29,620 nucleotides of DNA, taken from IMG/VR virus record IMGVR_UViG_3300044971_001831, positions 1-29,620 of that record. One strand, given 5' to 3'. Origin of the DNA: a virus. Both the position numbers and the translations under genes were made by a program. Numbering within the stretch: position 1 is the first letter of the stretch; the number at the start of each line of letters is the position of its first letter. Below are positions 8,491-18,362 of the stretch, in pieces. The notes beneath the pieces were generated by a model. The model ran no database searches. It worked only from the letters and a program-made list of their open reading frames with translations, and was not told where the DNA came from.

Positions 8491-10223
8491 TGATTGATAA
8501 TACAACAAATATAGTATTAGGGAGTTTAAGATATAAAGGATCTAGTGACACAAATCTTTTTGTTAACGTACCTTTAGAACAGACTCAAAAAGAAATTGAT
8601 GAATTTGACAGAAATGTTAATATAAGTTTACAACAAGTTTTTGATGATGAACGACAATCATCTACAATTTTTAGACCCGTTACAAAATATACATTCCTAT
8701 TTAAAAATGAATATGTTGGGTCAGCTACTTATGTTCCGTTTAGAAATAATTTGTATTACACTAACGCAATTAATAACGCAATATCTTACGCAACTAACCC
8801 TAACACACCATGGGAGGGTTATCCTCAATATACTGAGTTTGATTTTATAAGATTAGATAATAATATTCAGGGTTATACTCAACCACCAAATAACCATGTT
8901 ACATTTATTAATAAAAGTGCATCAACATATAATTGGACTCACTATGTAAGTTATCCATTTATTAATGATTATAATAAACCATTATTTGCGATTGACCCTA
9001 AAACTTCTGTTTCTTGGTATTGGACATCTTCCGATGGTATTCCTTTTACTATAACATCTGGAAGTGATGATAATGGTAATTATATAACATTTAATTGTCC
9101 TATGAAACATGGATTGTTGGTAGGTGAATATGTTGAGTTACCTTTTGATTATAATGGTGAGACAATATTTCAGGTTAATAGTCTTGGCGACTCAGGATTT
9201 GGTAGTGAGGAATATATATTCAAGATTTTTAATGTAGGTTTCATTGGAACCACATTCCAAAATGGGACTTCAGGTACATTTAAAAGAATTGTGAATAAAA
9301 GTAATCCAAACGAAACTAGGTCTGAGTATTATATTAGAAAACATAAGATTTTAACTAATTCTGAATGTGCCTTATTAATAAAGGCTGGATTTGAACAAAA
9401 CATTTTTGAATCTAAATCCAAATTTGAAAAAGATGTTTTAAGTCCTAACAATGTAAATCGTACTTCGGTTAAAGAAGGAAATCAATCTTATACGTTATCG
9501 TTTAATTGTGACATTGACATTAAACCATTACGTGATAATCAAAATAGACCGATAACTGAGTTGTTTTTCACAACAATATGGAAAGGGTATTTTGGTTGGA
9601 CTAAAGGAATGAAACAGGGTTGGGAATTTAACCAACCATTAGAAGCTTCTCTACCTAATTCTTGGTGGGACCAAAATAACTTCCTATCAAATACAACTAT
9701 AACTGAAGGTCAATATAATTCAAATACATTACCACCTGTTGGTCCTTTTTATTATAATGAGGATTTAATTTCTGGTGATACTATTGATGGTGATTTTTGT
9801 GAATGGAATGATTATGATCAAACAGAAAGAGTTATTTCAAGACACGTACATAAAATTATATATAATGATTTAAAGTTTAACGTTGAAACTAAGGCACCCC
9901 CATCAAATGAATTTGGTTATTACTATAATCCACATAACTCAATTGTGTTACGAGAATTTTCCGATTACATTGAGGAGGCAGAAGCTGGTTTAATATTCGG
10001 TGTTCCTGATTATGCATTCTATTCTAACCTATCAAATAGTTTTAGATGGAGAGACCTATATACTTATGGTTATATAGATAGTACAGGAGTTGGGGTTAAT
10101 TATCCTTTTATGAATGGTAAACATTACCCATACGTAAATACAATATTTAGATTAACGCCTGAAGGAATTGGAGTACAAAACATAAATAATATTGCAGAAC
10201 CGATCATTGATGAGTGTGAATAA
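8490..10223 (+). CDS. Virion-associated protein of unknown family (577 aa)
   Basis: The ATG at 8490 overlaps the preceding TAA (TAATG), so translation is coupled to the giant upstream protein and the two are probably made together. The product is rich in Tyr, Trp, Phe, Asn and Asp with no signal peptide, membrane segment or catalytic motif that I can see. This composition is typical of beta-rich tail and baseplate proteins. An aromatic WYWTSSDG stretch (about residue 174) and WNDYDQ (about residue 438) are candidate surface loops. Position within the baseplate operon suggests a structural role; T4 has genes 8 to 10 in this region, but I see no residue-level similarity to claim one. Confidence 0.6.
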   Translation: MIDNTTNIVLGSLRYKGSSDTNLFVNVPLEQTQKEIDEFDRNVNISLQQVFDDERQSSTIFRPVTKYTFLFKNEYVGSATYVPFRNNLYYTNAINNAISYATNPNTPWEGYPQYTEFDFIRLDNNIQGYTQPPNNHVTFINKSASTYNWTHYVSYPFINDYNKPLFAIDPKTSVSWYWTSSDGIPFTITSGSDDNGNYITFNCPMKHGLLVGEYVELPFDYNGETIFQVNSLGDSGFGSEEYIFKIFNVGFIGTTFQNGTSGTFKRIVNKSNPNETRSEYYIRKHKILTNSECALLIKAGFEQNIFESKSKFEKDVLSPNNVNRTSVKEGNQSYTLSFNCDIDIKPLRDNQNRPITELFFTTIWKGYFGWTKGMKQGWEFNQPLEASLPNSWWDQNNFLSNTTITEGQYNSNTLPPVGPFYYNEDLISGDTIDGDFCEWNDYDQTERVISRHVHKIIYNDLKFNVETKAPPSNEFGYYYNPHNSIVLREFSDYIEEAEAGLIFGVPDYAFYSNLSNSFRWRDLYTYGYIDSTGVGVNYPFMNGKHYPYVNTIFRLTPEGIGVQNINNIAEPIIDECE

Positions 10224-11019
10224 GATTAAAATAATAAGACCAGTTAGTGACCAATACGTGGATATTCCTATTGAGATGAAATGGGATTTTTCAGGTAGGG
10301 AAGATAGTATAATGGACTATGAGAAAGAAATGGTAAAAGAAGTGATTGGTTTAGCCAATGATTTTGAAGTAAGTCGTTTTTCCCATAATTCAGACATTAA
10401 TGGTAATACGGACATTAATTATGAGTTTTATTTCTATGATGGAGTTTTACCGATAACCTCAAATAATGTAAACCAAACAAATTGGGGTATATCCTATATT
10501 AATGAAGGTTTTACAAATGAGGAGGTATATTATTATAGTAAACCTTTTACTAAGTCATTCTTCAAGTTGGATTTTTACGATACAACTGATGAGAAAACTC
10601 AAAAAATATTTTTCACAATAATAGTACCTGTCCAACAGGGTGAGTTTATGAGTGTAACGTTAAACGCTTTATTGCCTAATGTTGATATCAGAAAACCTAA
10701 GTATAAGTTGGATTATATTGGTGATAAAGAAGGATTCTTTATCTACTGGTTAAGAGAAAGGGATTTTTATGACATAAGTGAATTTTATGTTTCGGGAAAA
10801 TTCTTTGATGGTAAATTGGGAACTTATGTTGTAATGACTAATACTCCACAACCATTAATAACACCAAATAAATTTAATTTTTCACCTCAAGACTATTTTT
10901 ATTACAAAGTAAACTTAGATTATAATAACAAGACATATGAGGTATCGTCCACTTCAACAACTTTAAGAGTTGGTAGTGCAACGACACCAATAAGATGGTA
11001 TGAATACGTAAACCCATAA
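10210..11019 (+). CDS. Virion-associated protein of unknown family (269 aa)
   Basis: The frame opens with a TTG at 10192, but the ATG at 10210 (MSVNKIKIIRPVSDQYVDIP) is the better start. It lies just inside the end of the previous gene, giving a 14-base overlap that fits the tight packing of this operon. The protein begins with a short beta-strand and an acidic segment and continues as alternating strands. A block reading FFIYWLRERDFYDISEFYVSG (cut within, about residues 175-195) is its most distinctive part. No known domain is recognised. The TAATG overlap with the next gene indicates coupled translation. A minor baseplate or tail component is the likely role, from context only. Confidence 0.6.
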   Translation: MSVNKIKIIRPVSDQYVDIPIEMKWDFSGREDSIMDYEKEMVKEVIGLANDFEVSRFSHNSDINGNTDINYEFYFYDGVLPITSNNVNQTNWGISYINEGFTNEEVYYYSKPFTKSFFKLDFYDTTDEKTQKIFFTIIVPVQQGEFMSVTLNALLPNVDIRKPKYKLDYIGDKEGFFIYWLRERDFYDISEFYVSGKFFDGKLGTYVVMTNTPQPLITPNKFNFSPQDYFYYKVNLDYNNKTYEVSSTSTTLRVGSATTPIRWYEYVNP

Positions 11020-12197
11020 TGGAAGAACAAAAATATTATTTTAAAATATCACCCGAAAACATTTTTGGAGATCTTAGATTGGTTCAATACACCGGTGGTA
11101 CTGATGTATTTGATACTACCGATCCTTGTTGTCCTGTTTTAACGGGAGAAACAACCGTAACGGGTGTTGACTTTATTGGGGTATACACTGGTATGACTGA
11201 CGTTTTATCGGGAGGAACTAATGGTGATTCTTTATTAACAGGGTTAACCATTCCAATATTATTCACACAAACTGCGGTGGATATGGGTTATTATTCTGTT
11301 TTTGATGGGGCAATCTTACAAAAAGAAGTTATAAATAATTTCTTATTTTCCGCAACAACAGTAAATCCATACACTTATTATTTTTATAATACTTCTGATA
11401 CTGAATTTATTAAATTTTTATCATTGGTAACGTATGTTGTTGATTGGGGTGACGGATCACCAAAAGTTACATTAACAAGTGCTGCTCCTATATCACATAA
11501 CTACCCAACATCCAATAGTGAATACGTAATAACTATGACCGCAACTTCACCGTGGGGTATATCGACAATCACTAAAACTATAACAACACCATTTGATGAT
11601 GTGATGATAACTAACCCTAATGGGAATGCAACATTTACACCGGCTGGTGGTAATTGGGCCTCCACTTCATTTAATTATGATTACATTTTTAGTGGAGATT
11701 CAAATACGGATATAAATGACTTTTTCAGTTATAACTACACTACGGTACCATTCTTAGTGACAGGGTATACGGAATCAACAATAAATGACTTAGCTCAATA
11801 TGGACCTAAGAGTAGTTTATATGGTGGTAAATTTAAATTGGGTATACAAGTTACGGGTACTTCAGGTAATGTTGGAACTGTTTGGGGTGAAGATCCAAGT
11901 GGATTATATACCGCATATACAATAAATCAAATTGATTATTTTGATTATGAGGATTTCACTCTTTTCATGGTGTATTCCTCAGGATTAACTCAAGATGATA
12001 TTGTAATGTCGGGTTTAACAAAAAATGAGGCTTTAATAAATGTCATTGACCAACCAGAAGTCCAAACAGATATTTTCATAGAAAGAGGTAAAAACTCAGC
12101 GTTGGAATTTGTTGAAAGACTTGGTGAAGTTGACAATGTTGGGGACTTAGAAAAATACGGATATGGATTTTTTAATGTCAAAAAAGATCTTAGTTAA
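11019..12197 (+). CDS. Virion-associated protein with PKD-like domain (392 aa)
   Basis: Residues about 120-190 contain the pattern of a PKD or Ig-like beta-sandwich: VVDWGDGSP with W143-G144-D145-G146, then HNYPTSNSEYVITMTATSPWG. PKD domains are common in surface adhesins and phage tail proteins, where they serve as spacers or ligand-binding modules. The N-terminal 100 residues are Gly/Thr-rich. The C-terminal 45 residues (FIERGKNSALEFVERLGEVD, then NVGDLEKYGYGFF) are charged and helical, unlike the rest, and may be the docking segment to the baseplate. It starts by a TAATG overlap with the previous gene. No signal peptide is seen. The PKD assignment is by motif only; the virion role is from context. 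Confidence 0.62.
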   Translation: MEEQKYYFKISPENIFGDLRLVQYTGGTDVFDTTDPCCPVLTGETTVTGVDFIGVYTGMTDVLSGGTNGDSLLTGLTIPILFTQTAVDMGYYSVFDGAILQKEVINNFLFSATTVNPYTYYFYNTSDTEFIKFLSLVTYVVDWGDGSPKVTLTSAAPISHNYPTSNSEYVITMTATSPWGISTITKTITTPFDDVMITNPNGNATFTPAGGNWASTSFNYDYIFSGDSNTDINDFFSYNYTTVPFLVTGYTESTINDLAQYGPKSSLYGGKFKLGIQVTGTSGNVGTVWGEDPSGLYTAYTINQIDYFDYEDFTLFMVYSSGLTQDDIVMSGLTKNEALINVIDQPEVQTDIFIERGKNSALEFVERLGEVDNVGDLEKYGYGFFNVKKDLS

Positions 12198-12198
12198 G

Positions 12199-12230
12199 TA
12201 TTTATTAAATAAGAAAAAAATAAACTAAAT
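12199..12230 (+). promoter_or_regulatory. Candidate late promoter with TATTTATT and AAATAAACTA boxes
   Basis: The 48-base gap before the GTG at 12246 holds TATTTATT at 12199-12206 and AAATAAACTA at 12218-12227. Both halves of the motif seen elsewhere (AAATAAACTATTTAT at 3008 and 20698) are present here but split and reversed in order. This suggests the downstream structural genes can be transcribed separately. Confidence 0.4.
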
Positions 12231-12245
12231 ATAAATTAAATTCTT

Positions 12246-13151
12246 GTGGCTACAGGTAATTACGGAACAATAAGAAGTGCGGACGTTAGTCCTGATGATG
12301 TAGAGATCATCTTGAATTATACGCCATCAAGGGACGAAACAGATAATTTTATTTTAACTAAGTTAGATGCGAAATCAATTTTACGACCATACTTTCATAA
12401 CTCAACTACTGGTGGTAACTCAGGGGTTGAAATTTTAGGTGGTTTATATAACTTAAAATTACCTGCGGACCAATTCAATAAATTGGGGATTTATACCCTT
12501 TATATTAGACCTGCGGAAATAAGAACTAAGATAACTGATTGTGGTGTATTATCATCATTACCTAATGTGAAAGGTATTGTTATAGATTTAAATAACGTTC
12601 CTTCTCAATATAGAAATAAATTTGTTAATCAAGGTTTAATTGGTTTTAGAGTTGAGTACTTAAACTCGGATGGTACCAAAATACCTAATTTCTTTAGAGT
12701 GGTAACCTCATCTTTCTATTGTGAGCCAGTTATTCAAAACTTAACAAATACATCACAAAAAGCAATCAGATATAGATATGTTGAAAGTACGTCAAACTTA
12801 CTTTTCTGTACTCTTTCACCATCATCATCACCAACTAACAAACCAAACGCAACACCGTTTATTGGTCAACCTGATCAGAATATTATTATAACAAACACAT
12901 TCTTCAATCCAATCACAACTGAGGTTGAAATCGTAGAACATGATATATCTACATTGGCAATTGCTCTTTATGGTAATCAAACTAAATCTATTGATGATGG
13001 AATTTACACAATCTACGATAGTGCAAATAACATATACAAACAATACAACTTATTTGAGGTACGTGATCAATTTAATGAATTATTATATGAGGTTAGACAA
13101 GATAGAAATAATAACATTGATTTTAGTAAAAGTTTTAACAACATAGTATAA
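12246..13151 (+). CDS. Virion-associated protein of unknown family (301 aa), GTG start
   Basis: The only usable start is GTG at 12246 (MATGNYGTIRSADVSPDD), because an in-frame TAA lies nine bases upstream and no ATG follows soon. The product has strand-rich segments such as VEIILNYTPSRDETDNFILT (residues 18-37) and GIYTLYIRPAEIRTKITDCG (about residues 83-102), and a Pro/Ser spacer (LSPSSSPTNKPNATP, about residues 190-204). Its last 30 residues are charged (LLYEVRQDRNNNIDFSKSF). No family is recognised. It precedes the large tail protein by 2 bases and probably shares its transcript. A tail or baseplate-peripheral role is inferred from position only. Confidence 0.6.
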   Translation: MATGNYGTIRSADVSPDDVEIILNYTPSRDETDNFILTKLDAKSILRPYFHNSTTGGNSGVEILGGLYNLKLPADQFNKLGIYTLYIRPAEIRTKITDCGVLSSLPNVKGIVIDLNNVPSQYRNKFVNQGLIGFRVEYLNSDGTKIPNFFRVVTSSFYCEPVIQNLTNTSQKAIRYRYVESTSNLLFCTLSPSSSPTNKPNATPFIGQPDQNIIITNTFFNPITTEVEIVEHDISTLAIALYGNQTKSIDDGIYTIYDSANNIYKQYNLFEVRDQFNELLYEVRQDRNNNIDFSKSFNNIV

Positions 13152-13153
13152 AA

Positions 13154-16100
13154 ATGGCAGTAACAAGATATACGTGTCCACCTCAGTCTGCAAGCGGTCA
13201 AGGTACTTTTTCTGACAACTTAGTTGGTTTACAACTTGTTGATGGGGGAGGTTTTACCCAAGCAAATTTTGAATTTACTACTTCTATTACGGAAAAACAA
13301 GACAGAAACTTTTCAATCGGGGCATTTTCTGAACCTATTTCTTTAGATAGTTTAAATATTGAAAATGTAACGGAATCAAGAGTTCTTCAGGCTAATAATT
13401 TCAGAGTTTATCCTAATTTTGATTTATCGCAGGTTACTAATTTTACGTTATATGGGTCTTTAGTAAAAAGAATATCAACATCGGTATCTCACATTATTAA
13501 CTTTTTCCCTGGTGGGATTGAAATTACTTCAAACCTACCTAACTTCAGTACTAGTGAGACTGCAACAAACATACAATATGATTCTGTTGAAAATGAAACA
13601 TCATTTGATGTGTACATTAATGCGTTAAGAAACCCATTTGATATTGACTATAGTTCAAATGCGAATAGAAATTTTGAATTACTTGAAATTGAAGTTTCTT
13701 CTTTAAGAAATTTTACATCAAATTATGCAAAATATTCATTATTTATAAATGATGGTGAATACCCTTTTATATTCTTTAGTCCGTCAAACAACACGTCTAC
13801 AACATTAAGTTTTGTTGTAAAAGGTAATCCTTTTTCTGGTAATAACATATCTTATGACACATTGGTCATTAGACCTAATGATATGTATGTTAATAAGACA
13901 TTCAACGAATCTATGGATGAGGTTGAACAATTTTTGTTAAATAGATCAATAACTCCGATTTATACATCAACGTTTACCGTTCCAAGAGAGAATGAAGATG
14001 GGACAATTTATTTGACTACTCAAACAATCACATTCCCTAAAAATGGGGTATGGAATTTGGATATTACATCAGCGGCTTTTGATAATTACCTTTTAACATT
14101 AAATGAATTTGCCGCAAATTTAGATTCATATAGAACTAATTTAATATCACGTTTTTTAACTACAGGGGCAATTAAAGAGTTTGATACTCCTGATCAAAAA
14201 ATAGAAAAAGTTTTACAAATTTATGGTAGAAGTTTCGATGAAACTAAAAAGTTTATATCGGCTTTATCAAACATGAATAATGTTAACTATAATATTAAAA
14301 ATGATATACCATCACAATTACTAAAGAATTTAGCAATGACGTTAGGTTGGGACACAAATATATCCCCAATCACAAACGATCAATTATTAGATTCTGTATT
14401 TGGTACTGGTAGTAACAATTTTAGTGGTTTATCGGTTGGTATGACACCTGAGGAACTTAACTACCAATACTATAGAAACTTAATATTAAATTCGGCTTAC
14501 TTATTCAAATCTAAAGGTACTAGAAAATCAATTGAAATATTATTAAGATTGATTGGGGCACCTGAAGCTTTAATTGAATTTAACGAATACATTTATATTG
14601 CGGATCAAAAGATTAATATACAAGAATTTAATGGTCAATACGCTCAATTATCGGGAGGTACTTACATACAACAATTACCAACATTAGACACTACAGATAT
14701 ATTCTCAATACAAGGGCAACAATTCACAGGTTTTACTACAATTAGTGTTGTAACAGATGTTAATGTATTCCCTGAAGATTATCCGATAGACGACTTTGGT
14801 TATCCTATGATGCCTGCGGTTAGTGATTCATACTTCTTCCAAATTGGAGGAGGTTGGTTCGAATCTACACCACAACATAGGATGCCTGAACAAGTGGATC
14901 TAACTAATAGTGTGTTTACTGGTAGTAATCCTAATTATCAAACTACGTTATTACCATTCAATTATGGTGAAGAATATCTACAAAGATATAGAACATTCCC
15001 TTATATGAATTTAGGATATAAATTACGTAGAGTTGTTGATAATAAAAAAAGTTGGACAGATACTGAAAATGGTTTAAGAGAAAATTACGATGGTAACTTT
15101 AATGCTTATTATCCTGTTAGTGACGATAAGTTAGTTATTAACGTTAAGAATGTTGACATATTTATGAATCCGGCTCAAGGGTTGGTTTATGATGTATGGA
15201 CGATGTCAAGACAATATAATTACCCTATACCTAATGAAGGTTTAAACTATATTGAACCAACACGATGTAATCCAACACCAAACACTCCATACCCACAAAG
15301 AGGTGGGATTGATTGGACTGAGATTAATCCAAAACCTAAAGAAAAAACATTTTTTGAATTTGCCCAAACTTTTTGGCATAACATGATTAATGTTAGAAAT
15401 AGACAATTTATAACGGATGGTAAAACGGGGGGTTACCCAACTCTTCAATCTATCTACTGGAAATACTTAGAATCAGGTCAAGCAATTAATGTACCTAACG
15501 ATAACTTTACATATCAAACAATGATTGATTATGTTAATGGTTTAGGGACTTATTGGATAAAATTGATTGAACAGATGGTACCAGCTACCACAATATGGAA
15601 TACGGGTACCAAATTAGAAAACTCAATCTTCCATAGACAAAAGTTCGTATGGAGAAGACAAACAGGTTGTCAACTTGTGCCTGTACCATGTGACCCGTGT
15701 TATGCGGTTGGTCAATTAATACCATTTGATTGTCCGATACAATCGGTTAATTGTCCTATTTATCCTTGGGGATCAAGTCCATCTGTTAATTCATTTGGAG
15801 TTGTCTTAGGTCAGGTTTTGACTACATATTTGGATAATAATGGTTATGATTTAAATAATGATTGTTTGGTTAATACTTTAACATCCGAATGGTATGTTGA
15901 TGTTAGATTAAATGGGAATCAAATTATAGATTATAAATTCTTTGATGGATATGGATATTCTGTAAGTGGAACAAGTTTCCCAACACAGACTAATTGGTTA
16001 AACGCTTTATACGACTCATTACCTCAATTAATTGATAGTGGGTTAACATTTAATATTGATGAAACAACAAATGTTGTGACGATTTATAATAATAATTGTA

Positions 16101-16171
16101 TGACTTTAAGTGGTACCGATAATTTAGAATTAAATGTGGGAATAAATTTTGATATAATATGTAATCAATAA
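13154..16171 (+). CDS. Large tail/baseplate structural protein (1005 aa) with cysteine cluster and a C-terminal domain shared with the next gene
   Basis: The start lies two bases after the previous stop, with an A-rich leader and no Shine-Dalgarno sequence. Around residues 430-490 a segment SAYLFKSKGTRKSIEILLRL, then IGAPEALIEFNEY, resembles a helix motif (Y-x-S-K-G-T-x-x-x-I) seen in long tail proteins of large phages. That resemblance is from memory and tentative. Residues about 835-870 hold a cysteine-rich linker (TGCQLVPVPCDPCYAVG, then FDCPIQSVNCPIYPW). The last 115 residues (VDVRLNGNQI through VVTIYNNNC to NFDIIC) align by eye with the end of the downstream SprB-repeat protein, suggesting a common trimerisation or attachment domain. 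The TAATG overlap with that gene implies coupled, stoichiometric production. A tail spike or baseplate hub-to-fibre connector fits, but is inference. Confidence 0.68.
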   Translation: MAVTRYTCPPQSASGQGTFSDNLVGLQLVDGGGFTQANFEFTTSITEKQDRNFSIGAFSEPISLDSLNIENVTESRVLQANNFRVYPNFDLSQVTNFTLYGSLVKRISTSVSHIINFFPGGIEITSNLPNFSTSETATNIQYDSVENETSFDVYINALRNPFDIDYSSNANRNFELLEIEVSSLRNFTSNYAKYSLFINDGEYPFIFFSPSNNTSTTLSFVVKGNPFSGNNISYDTLVIRPNDMYVNKTFNESMDEVEQFLLNRSITPIYTSTFTVPRENEDGTIYLTTQTITFPKNGVWNLDITSAAFDNYLLTLNEFAANLDSYRTNLISRFLTTGAIKEFDTPDQKIEKVLQIYGRSFDETKKFISALSNMNNVNYNIKNDIPSQLLKNLAMTLGWDTNISPITNDQLLDSVFGTGSNNFSGLSVGMTPEELNYQYYRNLILNSAYLFKSKGTRKSIEILLRLIGAPEALIEFNEYIYIADQKINIQEFNGQYAQLSGGTYIQQLPTLDTTDIFSIQGQQFTGFTTISVVTDVNVFPEDYPIDDFGYPMMPAVSDSYFFQIGGGWFESTPQHRMPEQVDLTNSVFTGSNPNYQTTLLPFNYGEEYLQRYRTFPYMNLGYKLRRVVDNKKSWTDTENGLRENYDGNFNAYYPVSDDKLVINVKNVDIFMNPAQGLVYDVWTMSRQYNYPIPNEGLNYIEPTRCNPTPNTPYPQRGGIDWTEINPKPKEKTFFEFAQTFWHNMINVRNRQFITDGKTGGYPTLQSIYWKYLESGQAINVPNDNFTYQTMIDYVNGLGTYWIKLIEQMVPATTIWNTGTKLENSIFHRQKFVWRRQTGCQLVPVPCDPCYAVGQLIPFDCPIQSVNCPIYPWGSSPSVNSFGVVLGQVLTTYLDNNGYDLNNDCLVNTLTSEWYVDVRLNGNQIIDYKFFDGYGYSVSGTSFPTQTNWLNALYDSLPQLIDSGLTFNIDETTNVVTIYNNNCMTLSGTDNLELNVGINFDIICNQ

Positions 16172-18348
16172 TGGGAGTAATAACAATATATGATTATTCT
16201 GTTACGGGCGATTGCTCAAACGTAGGTGCGGGTGAAGTAACATTTAAAGTGACGGGTGATAGCCCTACTTGGTATGTTGTTCAAACCCCAACACCTAATA
16301 ACCCACTACCAACTTCAGGTTTAACGGGTTCGGATACCTATTATTTTTCTGGATTAACGGGAGGATCGTACTTTTTAAATGTATATGACTCAAGTGGTGA
16401 ACCACCAACACTTCGGGAAGTTTCCATTTATATATCGACAGGTACTTGTGTTTCTATAGAAACTATGGACACAACTTGTGGTTTTGATAATGGAGGTATA
16501 ACCGCTTACACCCAATCTGTTTATAATTACGCTTCATTTTACTTATTCGATATTGATCACAACTACGTTAATAGTGGTACTTCAATTACAAATGAATATG
16601 TTTTTCCACCACTTTCTGCTAACACGTATTATGTAATTGCAGATGATGGAGGTGGTTGTTCAGGTAGAAGTGAATCTTGTATTATTGGAGACTCAACACC
16701 ATTCACATACGGTTATTATGTTGTGAATAATGGTAGTTGTATATCTGGAAATACGGGTGGGACAGGTAAAATATTTTTAACAGGATTATCCGATCCAAGT
16801 TTATATACGATTAATTGGTTAAATGGTATAACGGGTCAATCAGGTCCTAACGTAACTGGATTAACAGAAGGTGTTTATAACGTGCAAGTTATTGATCAAA
16901 ATGGTTGTGAGTCAAATAAATCAATTATAATATCGGGAACTCAACCATTAGGTATTGCGGGATATATGACATATCCTCCAGATTGTTTTGATAATAACGG
17001 AGAGATAACAATAATTGTAACGGGAGGTACTGCGCCTTATTATATTGGATGTTCTAATGGTGATAGCGCAATAATATTTGAAAATGAATATACATTCACT
17101 GGTTTATTCTCAGGAACTTATACTTTTAATATTATAGATGCTGGTATTTGTACAGTGTCGGGAGCTACTTCAATAAACACACCAAATAGTTTTAGTGTTG
17201 TTAGTGTGACTAGCTCAAACTCGATGTGTAACGATAATTCGGGATCTGTAAGTATTATATTAAATGGGTCTGGATCTTACACGTATAGTTTAACGGATTC
17301 GTTAGATAATACAACAATTTATGGACCAACAACTAATATAACTCAACAATTTAATACCTTATCTTCGGGTGATTATGATTTAATAATCACGGATGGAGTA
17401 TGCACTTACGAAACTACCGTTACCATAGATAATACTGAAAAGTTTACAATATCTGCAATAACTCAAAATACAACTTGTGGATCAAATAACGGATCTATCC
17501 AATTATTTGCAAGTAGTGGTGGTACATTACCTTATAGTTATCAAATAACAGGGTTTCCACCTTCATTAACAACAAGTTTTAATAATTTGGCTCCTGGTAA
17601 TTATGTTGGAACCGTTACGGATAGTACGGGGTGTTCACAAACTTTAAATTTATATGTGAATAACTCTAATGGGGTACAATTTGATTTTGTTGTGACTCAA
17701 CCAACAAATGGTAATAATGGTGAATTATCAACATTAATATTCAATGGGTCTCCAACATTTACATATAATTGGAGTTCTAATGTTAATGGACAAACGGGGT
17801 CAACAGTGACATCATTAAGTGCTGGTACGTATAGTTTAGAGATTATAGATTCAAGTGGGTGTACTTTAACTAAAACGGTAGACCTTTTTGGGAAAAAGAG
17901 TTCAATAAGTTACCAAACATATAATATATGTAATGACGACTTCCAAAATACCGGTATATTAGGTAAACGAGGTATGCAACAAATGTTATTAGAAGGTTTT
18001 AATGATTTAACTCTTGATGATGTTGGTTGTGTAATATCAACCGCCGATTTTATTGCCGATGTTACCGTCGATGGTGAGAACGTCCAACAATCATTTTATG
18101 TGTCATCAGGTTTAACTGATTATCCTTCTGATTATACTTGGGGTCAAACTTTAATTGATGTTTTAGAAAGTTATGATGGTGTAAGTAAAGTTGAAATTGA
18201 TTACACCACAAATGAAATTAAGATCTATAATAAATGTGTTGAAGAGGCGGGATGTGTTGGTGGTACAACATATTATTTATCGGATGCAAATATTATAATC
18301 AACTTAAAATTGGTATATAATATTTCTTGCGTTCAGTGTAACATTTAA
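16171..18348 (+). CDS. SprB-repeat fibre/adhesin-like virion protein (725 aa)
   Basis: The protein is a chain of about seven repeats of 70-85 residues. They begin near residues 1, 100, 187, 270, 350, 434 and 511. Most follow the SprB pattern: a Cys and Asn/Asp-Gly start (TTCGFDNGG, PPDCFDNNGE, NTTCGSNNG), a central Pro-Tyr or Tyr strand, then L-x-x-G-x-Y-x-V-x-V-x-D-x-x-G-C (LTEGVYNVQVIDQNGC, LSAGTYSLEIIDSSGC). SprB repeats are known from the giant gliding adhesin of Flavobacterium johnsoniae and other Bacteroidota surface proteins. There is no signal peptide or type IX sorting domain, so this is not a secreted host-type adhesin. Residues about 575-725 form a distinct C-terminal domain like that of the preceding gene. 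The TAATG start and the tail operon argue for a tail fibre. Receptor binding is inferred. Confidence 0.8.
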   Translation: MGVITIYDYSVTGDCSNVGAGEVTFKVTGDSPTWYVVQTPTPNNPLPTSGLTGSDTYYFSGLTGGSYFLNVYDSSGEPPTLREVSIYISTGTCVSIETMDTTCGFDNGGITAYTQSVYNYASFYLFDIDHNYVNSGTSITNEYVFPPLSANTYYVIADDGGGCSGRSESCIIGDSTPFTYGYYVVNNGSCISGNTGGTGKIFLTGLSDPSLYTINWLNGITGQSGPNVTGLTEGVYNVQVIDQNGCESNKSIIISGTQPLGIAGYMTYPPDCFDNNGEITIIVTGGTAPYYIGCSNGDSAIIFENEYTFTGLFSGTYTFNIIDAGICTVSGATSINTPNSFSVVSVTSSNSMCNDNSGSVSIILNGSGSYTYSLTDSLDNTTIYGPTTNITQQFNTLSSGDYDLIITDGVCTYETTVTIDNTEKFTISAITQNTTCGSNNGSIQLFASSGGTLPYSYQITGFPPSLTTSFNNLAPGNYVGTVTDSTGCSQTLNLYVNNSNGVQFDFVVTQPTNGNNGELSTLIFNGSPTFTYNWSSNVNGQTGSTVTSLSAGTYSLEIIDSSGCTLTKTVDLFGKKSSISYQTYNICNDDFQNTGILGKRGMQQMLLEGFNDLTLDDVGCVISTADFIADVTVDGENVQQSFYVSSGLTDYPSDYTWGQTLIDVLESYDGVSKVEIDYTTNEIKIYNKCVEEAGCVGGTTYYLSDANIIINLKLVYNISCVQCNI

Positions 18349-18362
18349 TTTTAATAATTTTC

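Noticed and set aside
10192-10209. TTG start for the 269-aa virion protein
   Set aside because: An in-frame ATG at 10210 gives a tighter overlap typical of this operon, and the extra six residues look like out-of-gene sequence.
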